A stretch of 64,000 nucleotides of DNA from Christiangramia fulva. Lineage in GTDB: Bacteria; Bacteroidota; Bacteroidia; Flavobacteriales; Flavobacteriaceae. The translations under genes and the position numbers were made by a program. Shown piece after piece: positions 50,755-59,653 of this stretch. The notes below the pieces were generated by a model. The model was given only the letters and a program-made list of their open reading frames with translations, searched no databases and was not told where the DNA came from. The DNA lies in assembly GCF_003024155.1 (NCBI RefSeq), contig NZ_CP028136.1, forward strand, positions 3,348,001-3,412,000, read 5' to 3'. How positions within the stretch are numbered: position 1 is the stretch's first letter; each line of letters opens with the position of its first letter.

Positions 50755-53163
50755 ATGGCAAAAATTACCCACAACAATTTTCTCGATACCGTAGATGAAG
50801 TAATTACCAATGCAACTAAAGCAGGAGTTTTACATTTGCATGCTGAGGGATCAGGATTGAATGGACGGAAAATAAAAGTTAATGGAATAGAATCCTTTCA
50901 TTTCGGAACCACGGGCTACCTGGGTCTGGAACAAGACCAGCGTCTTAAAAATGCTGCTATAGATGCCATTCAAAAATATGGTACTCAATTTCCACTTTCA
51001 AAGACTTATATCTCTCATCCATTGTATGCGGAGTTAGAAGAAAAAATAGAAGCCATCTACAACAATCCAATTCTTATAACCAAGAACAGTACGTTAGGTC
51101 ATATCGCGGTTATACCAACTGCGGTAAGGGATGAGGATGCGGTAATCTTAGATCACCAGGTGCACTGGAGTGTTCAAAATGCGGCCCAATTCCTTAAAAT
51201 TAGAGGTATACCTGTAAGCCTAATTCGCCATAATTCCATGGACATGCTGGAAGACCGAATAAAGAGATTATCCGGGAAGGTTAAAAAAATATGGTATATG
51301 GCAGATGGGGTTTATTCCATGTATGGTGATTATGCCCCCATAGAAGATCTTATCTCCCTTTGTGAAAAATATCCTCAGCTGCACTTGTATTTTGATGATG
51401 TGCATGGCATGAGCTGGAAGGGACATAACGGTAGTGGCTATGTAATGGAAGTCCTAAAAGAACTCCCTGAAAAAATTTTATTATTTGGTACTTTAAGCAA
51501 AACCTTTGGAGCCTCGGGTGCAGTCTTGGTTTGTCCAGATCGAAAACTCTTTAGAAAAATTAAAAATTTTGGTGGCCCCCTCACCTTTTCTGCCCAACTG
51601 GAACCCAGCGCTGTTGCTGCGGCAAGTGCTTCGGCAAACATTCATCTTTCTACCGAAATATATTCACTACAAAAGGCACTACAGCTCCGGATAAATTATT
51701 TTAATGAATTGCTTTCAAAAACCAACATGCCCTTAATTTCAAAGAACGACTCCCCGGTTTTTTATATTGGTACGGGCTTACCCGCCACCGGCTATAATTT
51801 TGTGAAACGAATGCTGGATGAAGGATTCTTTGTAAACCTGGGATTATTTCCAGCGGTTCCTGTGAAAAATACCGGGGTAAGAATTACGATTTCCTGCCAC
51901 AATGAATTAGAAGATATTAAAGCCCTGGTGAATGCCCTGGAGTATCATTATGAAAAAGCGCTAAATGCAACGAATAACACTTTGGAAAGGGTTGGCAAAG
52001 CTTTTAATATAAACGTGAAGCCTACTACAATAAAAGAAAAATCAGATTCAAATATATCAGTGACTTATGCCGAAAGTATTGAGAACATAGATACAGATTT
52101 ATGGAATAAACTTCTTGGAAGTCAAAATATGCTTAATAAAAATGGTCTTCAATTTCTGGAAAAATGTTTTTCCCATAATGACCAAAAAGAGCATAACTGG
52201 AACTTCCATTATTTTATAATTAACGATCAGAAGGATGATCCAATTTTAGCTACATTTTTAACCAGCGGCTTATGGAAGAATGATATGCTTGCACCGGAAT
52301 CGGTATCCAAAGCCATAGAGCAAGACAGGGAATCCAATCCCTATGCGATGACTACTAAAGTACTGTCTATGGGATGTCTCTTTACCGAAGGTAGTCATTT
52401 GTATTTAGACCACAAGCATTCACAATCTGAGGAAGCTATCAAAGAACTCTTATTAAGAATCGAAGCGCTGGGAGAAAGACTAAGAACTGGAATGTGCGTT
52501 CTGCGCGATTTTAAGAAATCTACAGCCTTAGCAGAAGTTTTCCAAAAGGAAGGTTATATTCCCGTCTCCATGCCAGATTCCTGTGTAATTAATAATTTAG
52601 ATTGGAACAGTGAAGAAGAATTTCTGGAAACATTAAGCTCCCGGTCTCGAAAACATTTCAGAAAAGAGGTACTGCCGTTTGAAGATAAGTTCCATATATC
52701 AATTTTAGACTCCCCTACTCCTGAAAAAATTGATACCTATCATGAACTCTATAAAAATGTGAAATCAAAAAATTTTGGATTAAACACCTTTACCTATCCG
52801 AAAAAAGTATTTCAAAATATGGCATCCGATAAAAACTGGGAGTTCATCGAATTAAAACTTCAAAAAGAAAACCAGATTGTAGGCGTTATGTTCTGTTACA
52901 AAAATAAAGAAGGTATATACGTCCCCAATTTAATCGGAATGGATTATGACTATGCCAGGGAGTATCAGGTATATCGTCAATTATTATATCAGACCATAAA
53001 AAGGGCTAAGAATTTAAACTTACAGAAAATAGATTTAGGTTTTAGCGCCTCCTTTGAAAAACGAAAATTTGGTGCAACCATAATTGAGAAACAGGCTTTT
53101 ATTCAAACTTCCGATAATTTCCTGTTAGAACAATTGGACATGATGAGAAATGAGATTTCATAA
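50755..53163 (+). CDS. Fused alpha-oxoamine synthase-type PLP enzyme and GNAT acyltransferase
   Basis: 802 residues from the ATG at 50755 (MAKITHNNFLDTVDEVITNA), chosen over a frame start at 50653 that adds an odd basic extension. Residues 1-415: alpha-oxoamine synthase fold, with FHFGTTGYLGLEQDQRLKNAA, D214-D215-V-H217 (YFDDVHGMSW), and the PLP lysine K249 in FGTLSKTFGASG. These enzymes condense an acyl thioester with an amino acid. Residues 440-800: FemAB/GNAT-like part (SRSRKHFRKEVLPFEDKF, GVMFCYKNKEGIYVPNLIGMDYDYAREYQVYRQLLYQTI, KIDLGFSASFEKRKFGAT). A two-step product, condensation then N-acylation, is a plausible inference; the substrate is unknown. Followed by rteC at 53241. Confidence 0.85.
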   Translation: MAKITHNNFLDTVDEVITNATKAGVLHLHAEGSGLNGRKIKVNGIESFHFGTTGYLGLEQDQRLKNAAIDAIQKYGTQFPLSKTYISHPLYAELEEKIEAIYNNPILITKNSTLGHIAVIPTAVRDEDAVILDHQVHWSVQNAAQFLKIRGIPVSLIRHNSMDMLEDRIKRLSGKVKKIWYMADGVYSMYGDYAPIEDLISLCEKYPQLHLYFDDVHGMSWKGHNGSGYVMEVLKELPEKILLFGTLSKTFGASGAVLVCPDRKLFRKIKNFGGPLTFSAQLEPSAVAAASASANIHLSTEIYSLQKALQLRINYFNELLSKTNMPLISKNDSPVFYIGTGLPATGYNFVKRMLDEGFFVNLGLFPAVPVKNTGVRITISCHNELEDIKALVNALEYHYEKALNATNNTLERVGKAFNINVKPTTIKEKSDSNISVTYAESIENIDTDLWNKLLGSQNMLNKNGLQFLEKCFSHNDQKEHNWNFHYFIINDQKDDPILATFLTSGLWKNDMLAPESVSKAIEQDRESNPYAMTTKVLSMGCLFTEGSHLYLDHKHSQSEEAIKELLLRIEALGERLRTGMCVLRDFKKSTALAEVFQKEGYIPVSMPDSCVINNLDWNSEEEFLETLSSRSRKHFRKEVLPFEDKFHISILDSPTPEKIDTYHELYKNVKSKNFGLNTFTYPKKVFQNMASDKNWEFIELKLQKENQIVGVMFCYKNKEGIYVPNLIGMDYDYAREYQVYRQLLYQTIKRAKNLNLQKIDLGFSASFEKRKFGATIIEKQAFIQTSDNFLLEQLDMMRNEIS

Positions 53164-53240
53164 TTGATATTGTAATCGCGGTCCTTACCTAGTCTTTAAA
53201 ACCAAACAATTTGAAGATCCCGTTACCACACTATTTTTTA

Positions 53241-54095
53241 ATGATTCAAGGTAATAATAAGATGTTTGATGACGTAATACATGAGTTTCACAATAGTTTG
53301 AACACTAAGGTGGTACCAATCCCTCATCCCTTAAAAAAAGCGGATAAAGGGATTGATATTTCAAATCACACCCTTTCTAAATTAAAAGAGATTGTGGAAA
53401 AAGAGGATTTTGAAAACACCCCGGACGAGATCGAATTCTTTAAAAAAATCAAACCCTGTCCTATGAGCTATCTCATCTATTTCTCAGAAGTACGATCCTG
53501 TGAGACTCGTAAACCTAAAGCAGGTAAGAATTTTCAATTTCGATTTTTTGAAAAGGAACTACGTAAGATCAATAAGTTCTTTTATAAGAATAATGATTTT
53601 GTCCAATATATGGAACAAGGGCATGAATACCTGGATCACCAGCTTTTTACTAGGAACCATCGTAAGAACTATCCTTTCACTCCCATGATCAATTACTACC
53701 AGTATCCTGAATTTTCAAGCTCTCATGATATGCTATGGGCAAAGATCCAGGCTATGTATCGGCTCATCCATTTCATTAGAGAAGCAATGGAAACTCTACG
53801 ACCAGGAAAACAAAGTGGTTTGATGGATAAAAAACATAAGGTCATGCTGTGGTCAGGGTCAAAAACTTCACTGGTAGAACTTATCTATGCCTTATACGCC
53901 AATGGAGATCTTAACCATGGTACTGTAGATATCAGCACAATCACTTCTTCTTTTGAGGATTTCTTCAATATCAAACTGGAGAACATCTACAAAACCTACT
54001 CTGAAATAAAGTCCCGAAAAGGTCCCAGAGCAAAATATCTTCATAATCTTATCCTGCGTTTGGAAGCTAAGATGAACCAGGATGATGAAAAATGA
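53241..54095 (+). CDS. rteC: RteC-like regulator of a conjugative element
   Basis: 284 residues from the ATG at 53241; an in-frame TTG at 53211 is possible. It matches the RteC family by size and patterns: LKEIVEKEDFENTPDEIEFFKKIKPCPMSYLIYFSEVRSCE, FFEKELRKINKFFYKNNDFVQYMEQGHEYLD, KVMLWSGSKTSLVELIYALYANGDLN. In CTnDOT, RteC binds inverted repeats and activates the excision operon. Here it stands before an intergenic region with inverted repeats and an excisionase-like gene, which fits that role. Confidence 0.85.
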   Translation: MIQGNNKMFDDVIHEFHNSLNTKVVPIPHPLKKADKGIDISNHTLSKLKEIVEKEDFENTPDEIEFFKKIKPCPMSYLIYFSEVRSCETRKPKAGKNFQFRFFEKELRKINKFFYKNNDFVQYMEQGHEYLDHQLFTRNHRKNYPFTPMINYYQYPEFSSSHDMLWAKIQAMYRLIHFIREAMETLRPGKQSGLMDKKHKVMLWSGSKTSLVELIYALYANGDLNHGTVDISTITSSFEDFFNIKLENIYKTYSEIKSRKGPRAKYLHNLILRLEAKMNQDDEK

Positions 54096-54127
54096 ACTTT
54101 TCGTAGTTACGAGTTACTACGAAAAGT
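54096..54127. promoter_or_regulatory. Inverted repeat, candidate RteC/Xis site
   Basis: ACTTTTCGTAG / CTACGAAAAGT, 11 bp each arm around TTACGAGTTA. The 15 bases TTTCGTAGTTACGAG (54099-54113) recur inverted at 54238-54252, ahead of the excisionase-like gene. Confidence 0.6.
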
Positions 54128-54237
54128 CCAAGAATTGCCGTATAAAATCAATTTTCTAATAGTTTGGTTTATAATTCTAAGCAATACTTTCCCAAAAAAG
54201 ACCATACTATAGCAATAGATATTAAATGTTAAATTTT

Positions 54238-54252
54238 CTCGTAACTACGAAA
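54238..54252. promoter_or_regulatory. Inverted copy of the TTTCGTAGTTACGAG site
   Basis: CTCGTAACTACGAAA, exact reverse complement of 54099-54113, 124 bases apart. The stretch between has no gene. Confidence 0.6.
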
Positions 54253-54377
54253 CCTATAGGGAAAGATATCCATCAAACTGTACCAATTTAGTAGAACGAA
54301 AGTCAAACTATGATAGGGGCTATCAATTAAAAAGCTTTAACCATTTGGTAGTCCCTTTCTATTAAAAATGTTCTATT

Positions 54378-54662
54378 ATGCCAACAAGTATTATTACCAC
54401 AGACGATCTTCGAGAATTCAAAATGGAATTACTCGAAGAATTAAAAACCCTTTTTTCCAAACAAAATTCCGGGATACTGAAACGCTATCTTAAATCCTCA
54501 GAGGTTATGGATCTGCTTCAAATTAGTCCGGGAACTTTACAAAACCTTCGAATCAATGGCACGTTGCCCTACACCAAAGTGGGCGGGATTATTTACTATG
54601 ATGTCCAGGAGATCCACCGGGTGATGGATGAAAACAGAGTAAAACACAATTTTGATCTATAA
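54378..54662 (+). CDS. Excisionase-like HTH protein
   Basis: 94 residues. MerR/HTH_17-like core: LKRYLKSSEVMDLLQISPGTLQNLRINGTLPYTKVGGIIYYDVQEIHRVMDENR, the pattern of Xis and of Bacteroides CTn excision proteins. The N terminus is helical (ITTDDLREFKMELLEELKTLF). It is the first gene after the RteC-site region and 3 bases before the next gene. By family it binds DNA to direct excision or to regulate transfer. Confidence 0.82.
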   Translation: MPTSIITTDDLREFKMELLEELKTLFSKQNSGILKRYLKSSEVMDLLQISPGTLQNLRINGTLPYTKVGGIIYYDVQEIHRVMDENRVKHNFDL

Positions 54663-54665
54663 AAG

Positions 54666-55418
54666 ATGAATTATATTAAGCAACTCAATGCAGCTTTTGA
54701 AAAATTCTTTTTTGACGAGCGCCTAAACCCAACGCATATTAGTTTGTATATGGCTCTTTTTCAGGAATGGAATAGTAGTCGGTTTGCAGATGTATTTTTT
54801 GTCAACCGCAGAGAACTGATGCGCGTAGCCAAGATAGGTTCAAAATCTACCTATCATCGCTGTATAACCGATCTTGACTCCTGGAATTATCTCTCGTATT
54901 TTCCATCAAACAATCCTTACAAGGGAAGTAAAATTAAGATGTCCATTATCGGGACAACAGATGAACCGGTTACGGGCGACTACGATCCCATATTGGAACA
55001 GCTTGCGGAACAGTACTATCCCAAAGAAGAACCAGTTGTGTACCAGCACCATCCCATCAATGGACAAGCTGTGGACCCACACCGTCCCGCCAGTGGACAA
55101 GCATTGGTACCTTATATAAACAATACTAAACAAATAAACATTCATAAACAGCCAAAGGGCAGGCAGGACGTTTTAATTTTTTTTAAAGAAAAAAGATTTA
55201 ATGCTGATGAAGGAAAAAAATTCTTTGATCATTACCAGTCCAATAATTGGAAAACAAGTGATGGAAACGAGGTAAGGGACTGGAAAGCCTTAGCGATCCA
55301 TTGGATGGATAGAACCGAATTATTCAACGAAGATAGCAAGGAAATAAAAGAGGAAGTGTCCCATCATCAGGACAACCTCAAGACCACTAAAACCAAGGAT
55401 TATGCACAACCCCTCTAA
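54666..55418 (+). CDS. Replication-type winged-helix protein of a mobile element
   Basis: 250 residues. N-terminal winged-helix part, with LNPTHISLYMALFQEWNSSRFADVFFVNRRELMRVAKIGSKSTYHRCITDLDSWNYLSYFPSNNPYKGSKIKM, a pattern of initiator-like DnaD proteins in Bacteroidota elements. A Gln/His/Pro linker with near-repeated units (HHPINGQAVDPHRPASGQALVP) divides it from a C-terminal helix part with FFKEKRFNADEGKKFFDHYQSNNWK. It overlaps the DnaC-type gene by 17 bases. Confidence 0.72.
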   Translation: MNYIKQLNAAFEKFFFDERLNPTHISLYMALFQEWNSSRFADVFFVNRRELMRVAKIGSKSTYHRCITDLDSWNYLSYFPSNNPYKGSKIKMSIIGTTDEPVTGDYDPILEQLAEQYYPKEEPVVYQHHPINGQAVDPHRPASGQALVPYINNTKQINIHKQPKGRQDVLIFFKEKRFNADEGKKFFDHYQSNNWKTSDGNEVRDWKALAIHWMDRTELFNEDSKEIKEEVSHHQDNLKTTKTKDYAQPL

Positions 55419-56058
55419 AATAATCGAAGGCGGCGTAGAATATTCTTTAGGCAGGTTTGATGGAAAATCCGTGCAGTATGATTTTCCGAAAATCCTGGTG
55501 TATCTGAATGCGAAAGGTAAGATCCTCTTTGGTGAAAAGTTTAAAATTTACAAAAAGGATAAAGATATCTTATTAAAGCTATGCTCCTACTTCATCAAGG
55601 ATAAGGAAAATTGCAAAAAATTTGATATTGACCTAGATAAGGGACTCTTACTTACCGGTCCCGTAGGATGTGGTAAAACAAGTCTTATGAAACTCTTACA
55701 TTTTTTAGTACCACACCAACGAAAATATGTAGTGATGCCCTGCCGCAATATTGTTTTTGCCTTCAATCATTTAGGATATAAAACCATAGAAGATTATGGA
55801 GAAAGTAGTTTTTTCTGTTTTGATGATATGGGTGTAGAACCTATCGGGCGGCATTATGGAAAAGATTGCAATGTGATTGGGGAAATCCTGCTCTCTCGCT
55901 ATGATCTTTTTCTGGAGACCAAAATGAAAACCCATGCTACTACTAATTTAAATGCAGAGGAGTTGGAAGAACGCTATGGAAATAGAGTACGCAGCCGGAT
56001 GCGGGAATTGTTTAATTTGATTGCTTTTGACGAGAAGGCTGGGGATAAGAGGAAGTAG
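55402..56058 (+). CDS. DnaC-like AAA ATPase
   Basis: 218 residues. Walker A LLTGPVGCGKTSLMKLLHF, Walker B-like SFFCFDDMGVEPIG, then ILLSRYDLFLETKMKTHATTNLNAEELEERYGNRVRSRMRELFNLIAFDEKAG, the typical C-terminal end of DnaC/IstB-type helicase loaders. With the winged-helix protein it looks like a replication module of the element, loading the host helicase. Starts inside the end of the previous gene, same operon. Confidence 0.82.
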   Translation: MHNPSKIIEGGVEYSLGRFDGKSVQYDFPKILVYLNAKGKILFGEKFKIYKKDKDILLKLCSYFIKDKENCKKFDIDLDKGLLLTGPVGCGKTSLMKLLHFLVPHQRKYVVMPCRNIVFAFNHLGYKTIEDYGESSFFCFDDMGVEPIGRHYGKDCNVIGEILLSRYDLFLETKMKTHATTNLNAEELEERYGNRVRSRMRELFNLIAFDEKAGDKRK

Positions 56059-56140
56059 AAGTTTATTATGTAAATCTTAATTTGAAACTAATTTTTATAA
56101 GGATTACAAGTTTTCACATCTAATAATTTTTTAATTTCAC

Positions 56141-56148
56141 TACTTTTG
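56141..56148 (+). promoter_or_regulatory. -7 element before the AAA ATPase gene
   Basis: TACTTTTG, full match to TAnnTTTG, only 11 bases before the TTG start at 56160. Transcription would begin almost at the start codon (leaderless or nearly so). No clear -33 element. Confidence 0.45.
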
Positions 56149-56159
56149 TTAAAAACAAT

Positions 56160-57143
56160 TTGGCAGCAGCAGAAAAAATAAAGGCATTATTACAGAGCTA
56201 TGGTGACGAAGACGACAACCGTTTTTACACCACTGCAATGCAGATTGCGGCTGCTGAAGCCAAACAAGGGCACACCAAACTTGCTGAGGAACTGAAACAT
56301 TTGATTGATAAAATCAAGACTAAAAGAAAGGTAGATTCAGTTTCAAAAACAAGAATTCTTCCTGTTAATGAAGCCCAAAGAGAATTAAAAGATTTACTTG
56401 AAGTTTTTCGGCCTCATATCAAAACCAAAGATATGGTTTTGACTAAAGAGGTATCTGAGGCTATTAAGCGTATTTTATCTGAACAAAGAAAATTTGACCA
56501 ACTCTTACAGCATAATTTACAACCAAGACGTAAACTAATGCTAGTTGGTCCACCTGGTTGTGGAAAGACTATGACGGCCAAGGCTCTCGCAGGCGATTTG
56601 GAAATTCCATTGTTTATTATCCGATTGGATGGTTTGATTAGTCGTTATATGGGTGAATCTATTGCTAAACTCAAATTAATTTTCGATTCTATGTATCAAC
56701 ATAGAGCTGTGTATCTTTTTGATGAATTTGATTCCATAGGTTCTAATCGTAGTTACGGCAACGACGTTGGGGAAATTAAAAGAGTCTTGAACAGCTTCTT
56801 GATGAATATTGAGAAAGATGAATCGAATAGCTTGTTGATAGCCGCAACCAATATACCGGAAGCTCTGGACAAAGCTTTATTCAGACGCTTTGATGACATT
56901 ATACAATATCCTTTACCAAGCGATAAAGAAATTGCAGAACTTATTAAAGTTCAGCTTAAAGGGTATTCACTCACTAAAGGCAAGACCATAAATGCTTTGG
57001 CAAAGGAAGCAGTTGGATTGAGCTTTGCAGATATTTCCAATGCCTGTAAAGATGCTATTAAGGAAATGATTGTGAACAATTCCGATAAAGTTTCATCAGC
57101 CACACTTCATAAATTTATTCAAAACAAAAAGACCCAGTTTTAA
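56160..57143 (+). CDS. ietA: IetA-like AAA ATPase
   Basis: 327 residues from a TTG start (LAAAEKIKALLQSYG); helical N-terminal part to about 110 (IAAAEAKQGHTKLAEELKHLIDKIKTKR), then AAA ATPase: Walker A G130-PPGCGKT-137, Walker B YLFDEF at 185-190, sensor 1 IAATNIPE, arginine finger region ALFRRFDD. It is paired with a subtilase gene 7 bases downstream. That two-gene combination is the ietAS system, first described as a plasmid stability / incompatibility pair in Agrobacterium and later listed among anti-phage systems. Confidence 0.82.
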   Translation: MAAAEKIKALLQSYGDEDDNRFYTTAMQIAAAEAKQGHTKLAEELKHLIDKIKTKRKVDSVSKTRILPVNEAQRELKDLLEVFRPHIKTKDMVLTKEVSEAIKRILSEQRKFDQLLQHNLQPRRKLMLVGPPGCGKTMTAKALAGDLEIPLFIIRLDGLISRYMGESIAKLKLIFDSMYQHRAVYLFDEFDSIGSNRSYGNDVGEIKRVLNSFLMNIEKDESNSLLIAATNIPEALDKALFRRFDDIIQYPLPSDKEIAELIKVQLKGYSLTKGKTINALAKEAVGLSFADISNACKDAIKEMIVNNSDKVSSATLHKFIQNKKTQF

Positions 57144-57150
57144 ATCGTAG

Positions 57151-59616
57151 ATGCCTAGAAACTTAGAACACATAATTCTTTCTGGGTATGTATCTACCGA
57201 GTCTTACACAAGCCCAGATACTGGACGAAACCAAGTGAATCCTATTGATAGAAATAGAGGTGCTCACGGTAATTCTCTACGTGCTCAACTTGGTATGGCC
57301 GTAAGGTCCTTCAGAGATGATTCCAATACTGATTTTGTATATCTAGAATTCATTTCCGAAAAAAATTGTTTGTTGGCATTTGATAGTTTTGAGGACGGAA
57401 GAGCCGGCGACCATCGCTTTGTTTCATCAAAATTGGAAAAAGTTGTAATAGATGGTCATGAATATGAGCAATATCGAGCTTGTGTATTTTTAAACACAAA
57501 AGGAATATCGAAATTTCTAAATAAAATTGAAGTATATCTTAATCCTGATAAAGATACCCCAAAGGGGAATCCTAAAAATGCTCCTCTACTCAACAACATC
57601 AGCAACATTCAGCAAGCCACATTAGTCAGTTTTTGGCAAGAAGATGAAATTGAATTTCCCCACCTGGATGAAGAAATCTGGTGGGAAGTCTGGTTACGTC
57701 GCGAAGATACCCAGAACGATGCCCGTGAAGATGACGACGTAATGAATATGCTTACAGATAACGTCATCGTTGTAGCTGAACGAAGGTTACTGTTCCCAGA
57801 ACACATTGTGCGTTTGGTAAGATGCACAGCTAGGGAATTATCGACTACTATTTTATATACTGATAAATTGGCAGAGTTAAGGAAGCCTAAAGAAGCTGCC
57901 GATTTTTTTACAGGTCTTAACAGTGATGATGCTAATGACTGGATAGAAGACCTAAAAAACCGGACAATCAATAGAACTACAGATAATTCCGTAATTATCT
58001 GCATTATGGACACTGGGGTTAACCGAGGACACCCTCTTTTGCAAGACTTTTTACCAGATGGAAATATGGACTCGGTAAATCCTGAATGGGGAAATGCCGA
58101 CACCGATAGTCTCGGACACGGAACACCAATGGCCGGAACAGCATTATATGGTGACCTAACAGATTTACTACAAGACACCTCAAACATTGAAATTTTCCAT
58201 CGTCTGGAATCCATAAAACTAATTCATCCGAACAATCCTCATCAACCAGAATTGTATGGTGCGGTAACTGAAGAAGCAGTTGCCAGAGCGATTATCTTAA
58301 ATTCAGAAAATAAACGGATTCTTACTATGGCCGTTACTGCTACGGATGGGCGAGACAAGGGAAAACCTTCTTCTTGGTCAAGTTCGGTAGATAAAATAGC
58401 ATTTGGAGAATCGGGAACATCAAATGGTAAATTTCTATTCTGTATTTCTAGTGGCAATACTATTATATTCAACCCTAACGAATATCCCCAAAGAAATTTT
58501 GAAGAATCCATTCACGACCCAGCCCAAGCCTTTAATGTTTTGACAATTGGCTCATTTACCCAAAAGACCATTATTGACCAAGCCCAATTTATAGGGGCAA
58601 CCCCACTTGTTCCAACTGGCGGAATGTCGCCAAGCAATAGCACTTCCCTGATGTGGGAAAACAGTTGGGCTTTAAAACCTGAATTGGTTATGGAAGGTGG
58701 TAATTATGGGGTTCATAATGATGGACTCATAGATCCAGATTCATTAAGAGTGCTTTCGGTTGGAAAAAACTTTAGAACTGAACCATTGCATAGCTTTGGC
58801 GATACAAGCGGTGCCACTGCACTGGCATCTAGATATGCTGCAATGTTAACCTCGCAATATCCGACACTATGGCCTGAAACTATTAAAGGGCTTCTAGTAC
58901 ATTCGGCAGACTGGACAAATGAAATGCTTGGCAATAGAAAAATCCAAGAGTTAAATAACGCAGAGCAACGAGATTTACTACGAACTTTTGGCTATGGCGT
59001 ACCTGACTTTCAGAAGGCGGTTCGAAGCGCCAACAACTCACTTACGCTAATTGCTCAGGAAACTTTAAGCCCGTACATTCTTGACAAGGGAACAGTCAAA
59101 ACTAATGAAATGCATTTGCATGATTTGCCTTGGCCCTCAGAAGTATTGACTGGTCTTTTTGATAGTGAAGTAACTCTTACCGCCACGCTATGTTATTTTA
59201 TAGAACCTAATCCCGGAAACAAACAATATAGCAAATCATACTACTATCAATCCTACGGTTTGAGGTTTAAAATGATTGATTCCGGTGAATCTGTTGGGCA
59301 TTTTCGTGAAAGAGTAAACAGAGAAGCGAGATTGGAAGACCAAGGTGGCTCGTATTCTGGTGAAAGTTGGATTCTCGGTAATAAAGTTCGAGACAAAGGT
59401 TCAATCCATAAAGACATTTGGAAAGGAACTGCTGCCGACCTGGCCACAAGAAACGTGATTGCTATTTTTCCGGTTAATGGATGGTGGCGAACACGAAAAA
59501 AACTAATGAGGTACAACAATCAAGTTCGTTACAGCTTAATTTTATCGATAGAGTCCCCGGATGACACAGTTGACCTTTACAATCCTATTCTCAATCAAAT
59601 AGACATTCTGATATAG
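57151..59616 (+). CDS. ietS: IetS-like subtilisin family peptidase
   Basis: 821 residues, no signal peptide, so cytoplasmic. An N-terminal domain of about 270 residues without a known fold precedes the S8 domain: D287 (CIMDTGVNRGHPLL), H323 (LGHGTPMAGTAL), oxyanion N436 (SSGN), S553 (GDTSGATALASRYAAML), so the catalytic triad is complete. The C-terminal part (from about 640) is beta-rich (SEVTLTATLCYFIEPNPGNK). With IetA it is thought to be a toxin-like protease held in check by the ATPase; the target is unknown. Confidence 0.85.
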   Translation: MPRNLEHIILSGYVSTESYTSPDTGRNQVNPIDRNRGAHGNSLRAQLGMAVRSFRDDSNTDFVYLEFISEKNCLLAFDSFEDGRAGDHRFVSSKLEKVVIDGHEYEQYRACVFLNTKGISKFLNKIEVYLNPDKDTPKGNPKNAPLLNNISNIQQATLVSFWQEDEIEFPHLDEEIWWEVWLRREDTQNDAREDDDVMNMLTDNVIVVAERRLLFPEHIVRLVRCTARELSTTILYTDKLAELRKPKEAADFFTGLNSDDANDWIEDLKNRTINRTTDNSVIICIMDTGVNRGHPLLQDFLPDGNMDSVNPEWGNADTDSLGHGTPMAGTALYGDLTDLLQDTSNIEIFHRLESIKLIHPNNPHQPELYGAVTEEAVARAIILNSENKRILTMAVTATDGRDKGKPSSWSSSVDKIAFGESGTSNGKFLFCISSGNTIIFNPNEYPQRNFEESIHDPAQAFNVLTIGSFTQKTIIDQAQFIGATPLVPTGGMSPSNSTSLMWENSWALKPELVMEGGNYGVHNDGLIDPDSLRVLSVGKNFRTEPLHSFGDTSGATALASRYAAMLTSQYPTLWPETIKGLLVHSADWTNEMLGNRKIQELNNAEQRDLLRTFGYGVPDFQKAVRSANNSLTLIAQETLSPYILDKGTVKTNEMHLHDLPWPSEVLTGLFDSEVTLTATLCYFIEPNPGNKQYSKSYYYQSYGLRFKMIDSGESVGHFRERVNREARLEDQGGSYSGESWILGNKVRDKGSIHKDIWKGTAADLATRNVIAIFPVNGWWRTRKKLMRYNNQVRYSLILSIESPDDTVDLYNPILNQIDILI

Positions 59617-59653
59617 GTAGGTATAGGGTTAACAGTCGCTATCAAAATCTCTT

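Noticed and set aside
54096-54252. CRISPR-like repeats
   Set aside because: Only three partial copies, in opposite orientation, with unequal spacing and no cas gene.
57609-58214. Minus-strand 201-residue frame
   Set aside because: It lies inside the subtilase gene, whose catalytic residues and family patterns are clear; the opposite frame has no recognisable features.
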